This document shows positions 46,410-58,004 of a stretch of 64,000 nucleotides of DNA, piece after piece. The DNA is taken from contig CATNEN010000034.1 of assembly GCA_950097015.1 (NCBI GenBank), forward strand, positions 634,501 through 698,500, read 5' to 3'. How positions within the stretch are numbered: position 1 is the first letter of the stretch; the number at the start of each line of letters is the position of its first letter. The DNA is from Macrostomum hystrix (taxonomy: Eukaryota; Platyhelminthes; Macrostomidae). The notes under the pieces are model-generated. The model did not search any database, was not told the origin of the DNA, and saw nothing but the letters and a program-made list of their open reading frames with translations. Position numbers and translations under genes: made by a program.

Positions 46410-49400
46410 GTAAGAACGAAAATAATTTCTCTATATTTATTGATTGCTATAATTTCTTCATTAAACAGTATTGCTTCGAGTGGACAGGTGCATAGCATCG
46501 ATAAGCAAGCGGACAGTGAGTCAAGGACATGTAGAGAGAAATAATTGTCTACCTGTCCACTCCCCTCTACATCTCTCTGTGTGTCTACCTGTCTACTCTA
46601 TGACCGCTACTCGGTTATTTGTAGAGACGGAGAAGAGAGGACAGGTAGACAGAGACAGGAGAGGAGTGGTCAGGTAGACGGAGACAGGAGAGGAGTGGAC
46701 AGGTAGACGGAGACAGGAGAGGAGTGGACAGGTAGACGGAGACAGGAGAGGAGTGGACAGGTAGACGGAGACAGGAGAGGAGTGGACAGGTAGACGGAGA
46801 CAGGAGAGGAGTGGACATGTAGACGGAGACAGGAGAGGAGTGGACATGTAGACGGAGACAGGAGAGGAGTGGACAGGTAGACGGAGACAGGGAGAGGAGT
46901 GGACAGGTAGACGGAGACAGGGAGAGGAGTGGACAGGTAGACGGAGACAGGGAGAGGAGTGGACAGGTAGACGGAGACAGGAGAGGAGTGGACAGGTAGA
47001 CGGAGACAGGAGAGGAGTGGACAGGTAGACGGAGACAGGAGAGGAGTGGACAGGTAGACGGAGACAGGAGAGGAGTGGACAGGTAGACGGAGACAGGAGA
47101 GGAGTGGACAGGTAGACGGAGACAGGAGAGGAGTGGACAGGTAGACGGAGACAGGGAGAGGAGTGGACAGGCAGACAGGGAGAGGAGTGGACAGGTAGAC
47201 AGAGACAGGAGAGGAGTGGACAGGTAGACGGAGACAGGGAGAGGAGTGGACAGGCAGACAGGGAGAGGAGTGGACGGGCAGCTAGAGACGAAGATTAAGT
47301 AGACAGACACGGTAAGAGAAGAGCTGATAGCTGATAGGTAGGGAAGAGTGCAGTTGTAGCCGGTATGCTGTGCCCACACCTAGTCATTGTCATTGTTAGC
47401 ATTAGGCACCTAAAATTCTGATTGCTTATCGCCTGACAAAGAGAAGTGTTAAAAAGGTATATAAACAGGTGCCTAAATGCGTTTCGGTATTCTAATATCT
47501 TGAGTAAACAAATCATTTAAGAATTTGCAAGCTGGGTCAGTTCCTTATATTATTCTGAAGGGGATTCTAATTGTAGGGCTCGACTATATGAAATCCGCAG
47601 CAAATGTGAACAAAGACAGAATTAGCGATTAAAAAATGACGTCACTTTAGTGTAGTAAGGGCGTGATTTACTATTTTTTTTATCACCAGTTGAATAGGGA
47701 GCCCACTTCTTTGCCTTCTCTTATCTTCGCATTAATCAGATGCAACTTATGTGCACAGATACCAGTTTCATATTGACACCTGATCCGAGGTGCATACGTT
47801 TATCTGCATACTGAATTAATGAAGCTCCACGATTTTCTCTTCTCAAATTATATATTGCCGGGTGCCCCGGATACAAGTGGAGATAATTCAAGTTTTCTAT
47901 AAAACTATTTCAGCCCGACCTCCGTATATTTGTTCCGTTGTTGATCTCAACTTTCCCGACATGCACCCCAAATGTGGCTTCTTAGCTCCCAAAAATAGAG
48001 GCAAACAGATCGACTGACTGTTTTGTCTACTTTGCCTGCAACTGACAGTCTCCATATAGTCCACAGACCGGATGTGGGGTAGTTAGTGTGCTTAAAGGGG
48101 ATGAAAATGAATTCACAACGCGCGCGCACACTGACAGTCAATACGCAAGCTATAGAAGGCAGAAACCAAATCGAAATAGTAGAAAAAAAGCTGTGAAAAA
48201 AGTAGTGAAACGAACAGCAGATGTCGCTTCTTTTTTGCCTGCATATTTGAGTCAACTAATATTTGAGCGGCGAGCAGTCACCAGTTGCTAATGCAATGAA
48301 AACTGCGTCAGGTGCAGTGGCATAAGCAGTAGTCTTCATCTGCCGCGCGTAGGTCCCAACAGCGTCAGCCAATGTTCTACTAATGACCAATGACCAGCAA
48401 TAGCGATAATTGTTGTTAAAATGGGGCGACTTTTGACAGCCAACTAACTGCCCCAGATAAGAATCTGTTCTGTTTACGGATAATTTATCCAACTGAATCC
48501 TATAAACAGAGTTCTTTGAATGATCGCTTTCACAATTCAAGCAATTAGCCTCTTGGGATGAGGGAGAGAATGGGATCAGTCCGTTGTTGCAGTTATCCTC
48601 AGGGGAGTGCTCAGTTAACTATTCTCCCCTCGCGGAGTCATGCAGAATTTGAGCAATAATATAAATCGGTCCTGGCTTTATTCAATGCTTTATAGTCACT
48701 CGCACACAAACACACGCACAGTGAGTTGAGTTCTCATAAAGCTGCTGCCGCCGCGGTCGCGACGTCAAGTTTAAACACGATGACTTCGCGATTCGGTTGG
48801 GGGTAGGGCAGTGAGATGGTTGAAAGGCTTGGCTGGAGCAACAGGCCGCTGCGGAGGTGGGGTTGGCTGCCAGATAATTGGCCGGATAATTGGACCGCTG
48901 GACCTCATCCATCAGCGGGCCTTTCGTGCCTTCTGTCTTCTGGTATCGAGTCAGAAATTCAACGAGAGGAGAGGGAAAAGGGGAGAGATCGAGCCAGCCA
49001 GTGTCCCAAAATTTACGACTCAAGAGCCGAACAAAAGCAGCTATAGTTGAGCAGTTAAGTTTCAGTTTTTTTCTTCTTTAGAAAATGAGGCTGCTGCAAA
49101 ACTCCCATGAAAAATAGACAGGGCTATATAAAGTTGGGAGCCTGATCTGGACACACCAATTATCCCCCCCGCATGAGACTGTTCCCAAATTCCCAGAGTT
49201 TTTTGTGGCAGCAATTTATATTAAGACTTTAAGCTACGGACCGCAGAGAGCCACAGAAATATATTAGATAAGGCAAGAATGTGAGGTTCTCTATCCAAAT
49301 ATTCCAGGCTTTATCTACAAGTCTTGGACCCCTGAATGTAGAACCTGAAGAGTCAACACCCGGCCTAACCAGCAATTTCCAGTAAATACTGAACTGCCTG

Positions 49401-52400
49401 TCTCACATTTACACTGGGCAGATGAGCTATCAAACAAGGGGTTGTAGCCTAGTGGTTAGAAGGTCGGTGGTTCGATTCTTGACTCCACTGGAACTATCTC
49501 TGTTCTTTTGTGGCAAGACACTTAACACAGGGTGGGTGTGGCGTCCCCCCAGTCCATGGACTGAACAGCCGTACGCAGCCTTCAGAATAGCAGCGGCTGC
49601 ATGTCTAGTATTTGTATGCTGAGCTCAATGATTTAGATATGAGTGCAAATTTGTCCCCATATCCCCTCATATCTGGGCGCGCACACTGTTAAGCTAGACC
49701 AGCTCGGGACTATGACCGAGTATTTGAGCTCGCATCGGTATTTATTCTTCATATTCAGTCTATATAGTTGGGCCCATGCATTCGAGCACTGGACATTCTG
49801 CTCAACAGACTTGACAGCTCAAATTGCGCTTGCTTGGCTAGTTGGAAGTTGGCAGATCACGGAACTCATCAGCTGGGATTCTATACTGAACACAGTATAA
49901 CTAAGGCCAGCAATTATCCGCATTTCTCTGACGGTATAGTGTCTGTGCCTTCTAGCTGATGGGCGTTGGCACCTCATTATATTTCACAATCCGCCTGCCC
50001 GGTTCTTGCACGCACAGTCGCGTGTTTGATGGTGGAAATTCGCTTCGAAAATTCTATGAAGTTCAGCTATTTTATCAACTTATAAAATCAACTTATGATT
50101 CTGAGAGGTCAAGAGTTCGAATCCTAGAACCTAAAGACCCTAATCCCAAACGTATCCTAAATAGTTCTAAGAAATTTTGGAAACTAGTCTGATTTCTAAG
50201 AAACCCTAACCTAAATTATTCTAAGAAATCATAGAAAAGTGGTCTGATTTCTAAGAAATCGTATCCTAAATGATTCTAAGAAATCATAGAAAACTAGTCT
50301 GAGTTCTAAGAAAACGAATCTTATACCATTCTTAGAAAACCTTCTAAGATTAGATAACACCGATTCACTAAACATTCCCCGCAGCTTCGATGCCTACTCA
50401 GACGGAGACTCATCATCGAAGGCCAGCGCGACGGCAGCCAGCTTCGGGTTCTCGCACTACATCAAGAATCTGGAGGCTCTGCAGCCGTGCGTCGGCGCCG
50501 CCGGAAGCGACGGGCTGCCTCCCGGCGTCGAATTCCAGACAGCTCGAGGCACCCCAGCGTCCAAAGGTAATCAGCTTATTAGCAATAAACTAACTGGGAT
50601 ATACTTTGGGATCAAATTGGGAAGATCAGAAAACTCAGGGAACCCGCAGTGCAGACTGCAATGCACCTGGAACGCGTGTTCGCGGGTGGCAATCCCAATC
50701 CCAGTTCTCGGCACAGGCAACCTCAAATCCCACATTCCATATGGACTGAATACTATATGAGGGATAGGGGAAAATACTGTTAAAGAAGTCTGTGCTGATT
50801 CGGAATTCCACACCTATGCAGATGCTTGCTTCAAATATTCCAAAGAGAAAGAGAGGGAGAAAATCCCCCCCAGCAGTCACTACCATGCCATGAGTAAAAC
50901 TATTATAAGCATTGTCTCTCGTGCACCAACCCCCCCCCGGTGGAACGCAATGAATGAAAACACATGGTCCAGCTGCATCCTTCAAAACTGCCAATCCCTA
51001 CAATTCTCCCCCAGTTAATTTTCCTATAAGTTTTGCTCCTGAGCTGTTGACCCCGTTGTTGCGTCTGTGGATTGAGCACTACAGAGGGGACTCACGACTG
51101 TTGCTGCCGTGGCTCAAACCCCGCATTTTTTAAACCGAAATTTATTATTGTCTCTCTTCTCATTCTACCTGAGTGAAATCTGGCGGACATTAGTTTTATT
51201 GCTGGTATATGCGAACAGTACTGTCATCTGGTCTATGTCAGCCCCAACTCACAATTTCGCCTCTCTGTGTCTCCACTGTATCTCATTCCTTAAGCACTTC
51301 CGTTACAAAGCCGCGTAGAATTGACAGAATTTTTTTAGCTCAAAGGTAAAATGGAACTCAGACAAGCTACTCACAGGGGGGCAGTGCAGTTCTCTCTGAG
51401 CTTGTTTGAGGCACACTTTTAAAACTGACAATTGTACAGCTGAATTGCTTTTTGGTAGAAAAAGTGTCTTCAAATTTGAGCAAAATTTGAGCAATTTTAG
51501 ATTTTAGAAAACAACTGTCACTCTTCAACAACTGTCACTCTTCAACAACTGTCACTCTTCAACAACTGTCACACTTCAACAACTGTCACTCTTCAACAAC
51601 TGTCACTCTTCAACAACTGTCACTCTTTAATGAGTTCAAAAACTGTCACTCTACAAAAGCTGTCACTCTACAAAAGCTGTCACTCTTCAACAATGGTCAC
51701 TCTTCAACAAATGTCACTCTTCAACAAATGTCACTCTTAACTCCACAATGTCCCCTTTCCTCAAGGCTACTCAAATCGCAGTTCAAACAGCTGCAGCGGC
51801 GACGTCCCGGAAGACGACGAGGAGGACGACGAAGATGATGACGACGAAGACCACGGCGGATTCGCGAAGTCCGTGCAGATGGCGAATGTTGCAGATCGGG
51901 ACGAACGAGCTTCGGCAGCTTGCACAGTCGCGGCCTCCGCTATGGATCTGGTGGATGAGAAAGCTGCAGGTATGTGTTTTTCTGTTGACATCCGCCATTT
52001 GATGCCATTTTCTTAACCCAGTCTAAGCCTCTTTATCAGTCAACAGGCTTCTGCATCCTTATCCCAACGGGCCCGCATCCCAATCCCAATGGCCCATCAC
52101 CTGCGCTAAGGCTGTGATTACAGCCTCTTCAGGCGGCGAAAAAGGAGATTGTTTACTAGGTATCCAAGCGACAATTCAAAACAATTAAATGACATCAGGT
52201 AGTTTGAATGAAACCCAAACATAAAATTGAAACTTCTGCCCGTCAAAAAAGAATCATAAAAACAAAACAGAATCCAGATACCAAAATTATCAAAGTGGCA
52301 CATCATCAAAGTGGCAAATTATCAAAGTGGCAAATTATCAAAGTGGCACATCATCAAAGTGGCAAATTATCAAAGTGGCAAATTATCAAAGTGGCAAATT

Positions 52401-52843
52401 ATCAAAGTGGCAAATTATCAAAGTGGCACATTATCAAAGTGGCAAATTATCAAAGTGGCAAATTATCAAAGTGGCAAATTATCAAAGTGGCAAATTATCA
52501 AAGTGGCAAATTATCAAAGTGGCAAATTATCAAAGTGGCAAATTATCAAAGTGGCAAATTATCAAAGTGGCAAATTATCAAAGTGGCAAATTATCAAAGT
52601 GGCAAATTATCAAAGTGGCCAATTATCAAAAGTCAAATGATATCAGTTATCTCATTATAACATCATCGCCTTCATCTCTCCCTTATCACCGAATTCGGTA
52701 AACACGCTTGGCCAATTCAACTGCCAGCTGTGAAAATACGAAATTCTATTTGCTAAAAAACTTCATTGCAGCATCGCAGCCACCGCTGCATCAGGTGCAG
52801 TCAGCAAAAACAAGTGACTACTTCACAGCCTTCTCAAGCACTT

Positions 52844-52874
<31 letters not shown>

Positions 52875-55800
52875 GGCAAAGCCTACCCAATCGGCAGATT
52901 CTAACGGATCTGCAGCCGCAGCCGCCACAGCCGCTGCCGCCGCAGCTGCAGCCGCTCACTGCAGCCTTCGGCGTGCAGCCGCCGCTCTCGGCGGTCAGCC
53001 GAATCGGCGTGGCTCCCTGCAGCTGTGGCAGTTTTTGGTGACTCTGCTCGACGATCCGGGCAGCGGCGGCTGCATCTGCTGGACCGGCAAGGAGATGGAG
53101 TTCAAGCTTATTGAACCAGAAGAGGTTAGTCAGGAAGGCAAATGTGTCTTTTTATACTGTTAAATAATTGCATTCCTCCATATTTCTAATACGGACTTGT
53201 AGGGAAAAGTGACGTTTGTGAGTTATAAAAATGGGAAGTTTCCGTTTGATAAAACTTTTTAATGCAAAGCTGCAATTTCTCAAAAACTTTCTAACCAGAA
53301 TTTTCATCATGGATACGGTTTTTTCGGAATAGACTTATCAATCAATATTCCCGACCCTTCCCCAGAGCAGGTTACAGGTGAATATTGTGTCCCAATGCGA
53401 AACCAAAGCTAAATTCACTCCTCCTGTAGCGGAAATGAAATCCCATGATCTGAAATAGTCAAAAGACTTTTTTTAATCCTAATCTGGTATCTATGGCTGA
53501 TGAGTTTGTCCCAACACCCTATAGCGCGCAATGCGTATAGGAGAAAGTTATCTAAATTTCTTTCTTACCAGATTTCTAGTTGCATGAGCAGACGGACTGC
53601 TCAAAGAAAGGTTGAGCAGCAAGGATATTCAAAGCTTTGAAAAGGCCCAGAGGCTATACGGCTGGATTTCATTAGTTTAATGGCTGAGTGTTGAGACTGC
53701 GCATTGCAGGAATGAGAAGGATTAGATGGATTTAGGGAGGGGAGAGAAATTTTAATTCATCTAGAATTCGCCTTCCCAAAGGCCCCGTCTCCGCCCTGTT
53801 ATCTGGGTCTTAAAATCTGCTTCTAACTCTGCTCCCGTTGCCACACCAAAGTCCTCTAATTAGGGCCGCATTGATCATCGAGAGGGTGTCCTACCCTTCC
53901 ATGAGACATGGCCTGACCACAGCAGCAGTCTTAAGAAGCTGTCCTCCCCCCTGCTCTTCATCTCTCGCCGCGTCTCCATACGGAGGCAGCTTGGCAAGGT
54001 GGCGAAAGAGGAGGCAGAGACAAGATGCGGGGGCCAAGGATTATAGGTGGAGAGATAATTGGACACTGCAGGACACTGGCGTGTGCTACACCAGGGAGGG
54101 ATTAGTCAAGGACCCTCTGCCATGAGAGCATAGTCTGCGCTGAGCTCGCTCACGAAATGGACACCGACCCTGTTACGCGTTTTGAAGTGTGCGGGAGAAA
54201 TCCTCATTGAAGATAGGGAATTATGGAAGGGTTTAGAAGGCCTTGAGGGGGGAGAAAATTAGGATCAGCAGGTGGTCCTTGTATAGCACCTCAGTAGTTA
54301 AGTTACAGATCTTGTCGTTGTATTACCGATAAATGTCCGATAAAATATGTCCAGCGAAAAAAAAGAATTTAGCTCAACAGAATTTTTAATTAGCTCAATT
54401 CAAATAAGAAATTCTATCTATATAGAATTTAACTTATCAGATCCTAAAATTTAATAATATCGGCAGAAACTCCATGATGGTCCAGTCTGTGTTGATATTT
54501 GTCTGGCCTGCTACTTCGCAGATTAAAGAAAATCTTAGCCACACACTGACACACACACACAGACATTGTCCATCGGAGCGTATAGCTTCAGGTCGGGGCT
54601 GCACGCGTTGACACACTCTCAGTCAGTCGCTTATTAACAAGTTAGCCAATGCACCTGAGCTTCCGTTTTGGCGGAAAATTAAATCTATCATTTTTCTACA
54701 GAGCCGCTAGTATAGGTCAGTGGGACAGTCAGAGCGAAGAACCGAAGGAATGAGCAAATATGCTCAAATCTCTATATGATATAGAAGCGCTTGACTTATA
54801 TCTGAACCGATCAACTTGCTCGCTCGGTGTTGGTGGCACGTGACTAAACAGTTGAAGCAGGAACGGCTACCAACAACCTCACCGCCATGGGGCCAAAGCA
54901 AACTACCGCTGTCGCATCTTAAACAGTCAATAAAACTTTTTCTCCATCTTTCTGTTCGAATTCGTTTTCCTTCGCAGTCGCTGCACGACAATGGCAGCAG
55001 GATGTTTGCTTTTCTGAAAAAATGGGACTTATACTTTAGCTGTAGAAGACTAAATGAACATGCTACTGGCATTTCATCTCAGATTTCATTAATGATGTAG
55101 AACTGATGCTATTAGAGTCCGTGTCTAACAGCTATTAGAGTCCATGTCTAACAGCTATTAGAGTCCGTGTCTAACAGCTATTAGAGTCCGTGTCTAACAT
55201 CTATTAGAGTCCGTGTCTAACAGCTATTAGAGTCCGTGTCTAACAGCTATTAGAGTCCGTGTCTAACAGATATTAGAGTGCGTGTCTAACAGCTATTAGA
55301 GTCCGTGTCTAACAGCTATTAGAGTGCGTGTCTAACAGCTATTAGAGTCCGTGTCTAACAGCTATTAGAGTCCGTGTCTAACAGCTATTAGAGTCCGTGT
55401 CTAACAGATATTAGAGTGCGTGTCTAACAGCTATTAGAGTCCGTGTCTAACAGCTATTAGAGTCCGTGTCTAACAGCTATTAGAGTGCGTGTCTAACAGC
55501 TATTAGAGTCCGTGTCTAACAGCTATTAGAGTCCGTGTCTAACAGCTATTAGAGTCCGTGTCTAACAGATATTAGAGTGCGTGTCTAACAGCTATTAGAG
55601 TCCGTGTCTAACAGCTATTAGAGTCCGTGTCTAACAGCTATTAGAGTCCGTGTCTAACAGCTATTAGAGTCCGTGTCTAACAGCTATTAGAGTCCGTGTC
55701 TAACAGCTATTAGAGTCCGTGTCTAACAGCTATTAGAGTCCGTGTCTAACAGCTATTAGAGTCCGTGTCTAACAGCTATTAGAGTCCGTGTCTAACAGCT

Positions 55801-56444
55801 ATTAGAGTCCGTGTCTAACAGCTATTAGAGTCCGTGTCTAACAGCTATTAGAGTCCGTGTCTAACGACAAGTCAGTTCCTCAGTCATTCTCCAGACCTTC
55901 TAGTCAGGCGTCTAAACACAGGGCTTCAATTGATTCAGGCTTGATGACAGAGCAATCCCGGTCTTCCGCAATCCAGGTGGCCCGACTGTGGGGCATACAG
56001 AAGAACAGGCCGGCCATGAACTATGACAAGTTGAGCCGCTCGCTGCGCTACTACTACGAGAAGGGCATCATGCAGAAGGTCGCTGGCGAGAGGTACGTCT
56101 ACAAGTTTGTCTGCGACCCCGAGATCCTGTTCAGCATGGCCTTTCCGGAGACCCAGCGCCAGCAGTCCTCCGCGGGTGGCAAGAGCTCGAGGGCCCGGGA
56201 GCACGGCTCGCATGGAAGCTCCGACCAGCAGCGTCTTCCAGACCTTGTGCATCACCAGCAGCAGCAATCCCAACAGCCGCAGCAGCAGCAGCCTCAACAA
56301 AACATCGCCAAGTCTATTGAATACTCGGAACCCCAAGACTTTGTCATGGGTTCACTGCAGCCACCACCGCTGCAGCAGCATCAGGCGCATCAACAGCATC
56401 AGCCGCCGCCATTGTCTTCCAATCACCACCAGCAGCATCACCAG

Positions 56445-56485
<41 letters not shown>

Positions 56486-56917
56486 GCCGATTGTGATCGA
56501 CCTGCTGGATCCCACGTCGGTAGCGCCCGCAATGGAAGAGCTCACGGCGATTGGCATTGACGACGGCTACCGGGGATATGCTCAGCAGTATGCTCAACTG
56601 TCCTACGGCAGGCCGGCTGGCGTCGGCGGCCACTATCTGGATGCCAGCTCGTACGACAGCCGGCAGTACTGCGGCAGCGTCGGTGGCGGCGGCAGTGGCG
56701 GCTACAGTCCCGGCGTCTACTTGAACTACCCCTACGGAGACTGTGCATCCGCAGCCGCAGCCGCAGCAGCTGCCGCAGCGATGGGCCTACCTATGCACAT
56801 GTACTCTGCGCCAAGCCCGCAGCCAATCACTCATCAGCAGCAGCATCAGCACCTGAATCATCAGCAACATCAGCAGATGCACGCTCAATACGCGATTCCT
56901 GTACCAATGCATCATCA

Positions 56918-56955
<38 letters not shown>

Positions 56956-57287
56956 TGCTGCACCAGCCGATGCACAGGCTGCCCTGCGGCGGCCAGGACT
57001 ATTACGGCAGCGGCGTTGCAGGCGGGCAGCTGAGCTACCAGCAGCACATGGAGTATTTTCAGCGCATTGGCAGCTGCTCGCCAGGCGACTATCACCAGGC
57101 CATGTGCGCCGCCGCCGCAGCCGCCGCTGCTGCCGACGAAGACGTCGCCGATGACGACGAAGACGCGGATGGCGACGAAGAAGACGACGACGAAGAAGAA
57201 GTTGGCGGCAAGGCGGCTGCGGCTGCGGCGGCGGCGTTGTCTTCGGCTTCCGCGGCCGAAAAGCTGCAGGGCAGTTGCGTGTTCTAG
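46372..57287 (+). CDS. PEA3-subfamily (ETV1/4/5-type) ETS transcription factor
   Basis: Proposed exons: 46372-46409, 50385-50566, 51766-51969, 52772-53124 and 55977-57287. Phases agree, giving 695 aa. ETS factors bind GGA(A/T) sites; the PEA3 group acts downstream of FGF/MAPK signalling. The ETS domain (~220-310) is split after EFKLIEPEE. It starts [11 protein letters not shown] and continues [20 protein letters not shown], then [20 protein letters not shown] and [17 protein letters not shown]. The last part is diagnostic of PEA3 members, and both DNA-contacting Arg residues of helix 3 are present. Inside the domain, PGSGGCICW replaces the usual PTNAHFIAW-like segment. Exon 3 encodes an acidic run ([13 protein letters not shown]). 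Poly-Gln, poly-Ala and His/Gln tracts flank the domain, and an acidic Ala-rich tail ends the protein. I do not recognise the vertebrate N-terminal PEA3 acidic domain. The ETS exons are certain; exon 1 is not. Confidence 0.88.
46617..47283. repeat. minisatellite in ETS-gene intron 1, 29-30-bp unit, ~22 copies
   Basis: The purine-rich unit contains GGAGACAGGAGAGGAGTGGA and CAGGTAGAC; some copies have an extra G (CAGGGAGAGG). Its complement includes CTACCTGTCCACTCCTCTCC. The minus-strand open frame (46615-47379) is repeat translation. Confidence 0.95.
47284..49436 (+). other. ETS-gene intron 1, unique part
   Basis: About 2.1 kb of unique sequence. Short open frames only. If the proposed first exon is wrong, this is intergenic and could hold the true promoter. 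Confidence 0.35.
49437..49600 (+). mobile_element. tRNA-derived SINE copy in ETS-gene intron 1
   Basis: A box TAGCCTAGTGG (49445-49455) and B box GGTTCGATTCT (49469-49479) lie closer together than in the 30.3-kb copy, so the tRNA-like head has an internal deletion. The body shares GACTCCACTGGAAC, GGTGTGGCGTCCCCCC and GTCCATGGACTGAA (49552-49565) with that copy. No target-site duplication was found. Confidence 0.8.
49601..50384 (+). other. ETS-gene intron 1, 3' part with degenerate repeat
   Basis: At about 50110-50340, three to four diverged copies of a ~60-bp segment built on TTCTAAGAAATCATAGAAA and CTAGTCTGATTTCTAAG lie just before the acceptor at 50384. GAGTTCGAATCC near 50110 resembles a SINE B box but has no clear body. 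Confidence 0.5.
50567..51515 (+). other. ETS-gene intron 2, unique part
   Basis: Unique sequence without recognisable coding or RNA features. Confidence 0.5.
51516..51738. repeat. minisatellite in ETS-gene intron 2, 17-bp unit, ~13 copies
   Basis: Unit TGTCACTCTTCAACAAC, with variants (CTACAAAAGC, AACAAATG) and one irregular insertion. It ends about 27 bp before the start of exon 3 at 51766. It shares TGTCACTC with arrays at 13-19 kb. Confidence 0.93.
51970..52299 (+). other. ETS-gene intron 3, unique 5' part
   Basis: Unique sequence between exon 3 and the 16-bp array. Nothing recognised. Confidence 0.5.
52300..52634. repeat. minisatellite in ETS-gene intron 3, 16-bp unit, ~21 copies
   Basis: Unit GCAAATTATCAAAGTG with a few GCACATCATC or GCACATTATC copies at the 5' side. 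Open frames across it (about 109-150 codons) are repeat translation. Confidence 0.96.
53125..55093 (+). other. ETS-gene intron 4, unique 5' part
   Basis: About 2 kb of unique sequence between the two ETS-domain exons. Open frames such as 53838-54125 have no recognisable domain and lie in the intron. Confidence 0.5.
55094..55865. repeat. minisatellite in ETS-gene intron 4, 23-bp unit, ~33 copies
   Basis: The 23-bp unit contains AGCTATTAGAGTCCGTGTCT then AAC. Copies with GTGCG or AGATATT recur in small blocks: GATATTAGAGTGCG copies lie near 55269, 55407 and 55568. Each unit includes TCTAACA, which resembles a branch-point consensus. The array ends 111 bp before the second ETS exon (55977). Confidence 0.96.
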
Positions 57288-58004
57288 ATGGCACTGATTT
57301 TCTTAGAAACCCGCAAAATATTATAACAATTGTTGATGCGCAAATGTCAATTATAAAGCTCCAAATAGCAGAAATTATTTAAGTTGCGAAGTCCCAAATT
57401 TCCGAAATTGTTTAAACAGCAAATCACTCGGCTGTCTAGGAAAGTACATCGACTACCGCCTAGTCAATTCGCCCTAATCCTCGCGTATTTTTCGTCTAGT
57501 CCGAGTTTTTTTAAAGCAATTTGTGCATGTTCCCCCTGATCGCATCTATAAAAATGAACGCATGTTTTGTTGTTCTTCTGAAAACTCCAAATTCTAATGT
57601 TTTAATCCAGATGCTTTTCTAGTTGCCACAGCAACTATAAGCTCAGAGAACACATTTCAATTAGATTAAATAGGCCCCAAAATTTTACGGCATTTGTACA
57701 AAAAATTCTGCTTGTACATACGAACTGAACTTCAGATCTACCGACAACACAAACTCGCAGCGAGCTAAACTACTAGAATCATTTACCAGTACAAATATAT
57801 ATATCTATATCTGATGCGAATTACTTAACTGCTGAAATATTTGGAAGACTATGCAATCCTTCACTCCATTTGTCACTATAGGAATTCGTGAGCAAAATTA
57901 GACATTTTCGTTGGGTATTTTCGATGGGCATTTGACCACAAAAATTAGAAAAAGTAGTTTGACTAATTCTTTTAACAGCGAAATGAAATGAAGCATTTCC
58001 ACCC
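57288..58004 (+). other. 3' UTR and flank of the ETS gene
   Basis: AT-rich unique sequence. There is no canonical AATAAA close to the stop; ATTAAA at 57665-57670 is the best candidate signal. The large 33-bp array begins at about 58005. Confidence 0.4.
57665..57670 (+). promoter_or_regulatory. candidate variant poly(A) signal ATTAAA
   Basis: Variant hexamer about 380 bp after the ETS-gene stop codon in AT-rich sequence. Confidence 0.25.

Noticed and set aside
46615-47379. 254-codon minus-strand Ser/Pro/Leu-rich open frame
   Set aside because: Translation of the purine-rich 29-bp array in ETS intron 1.
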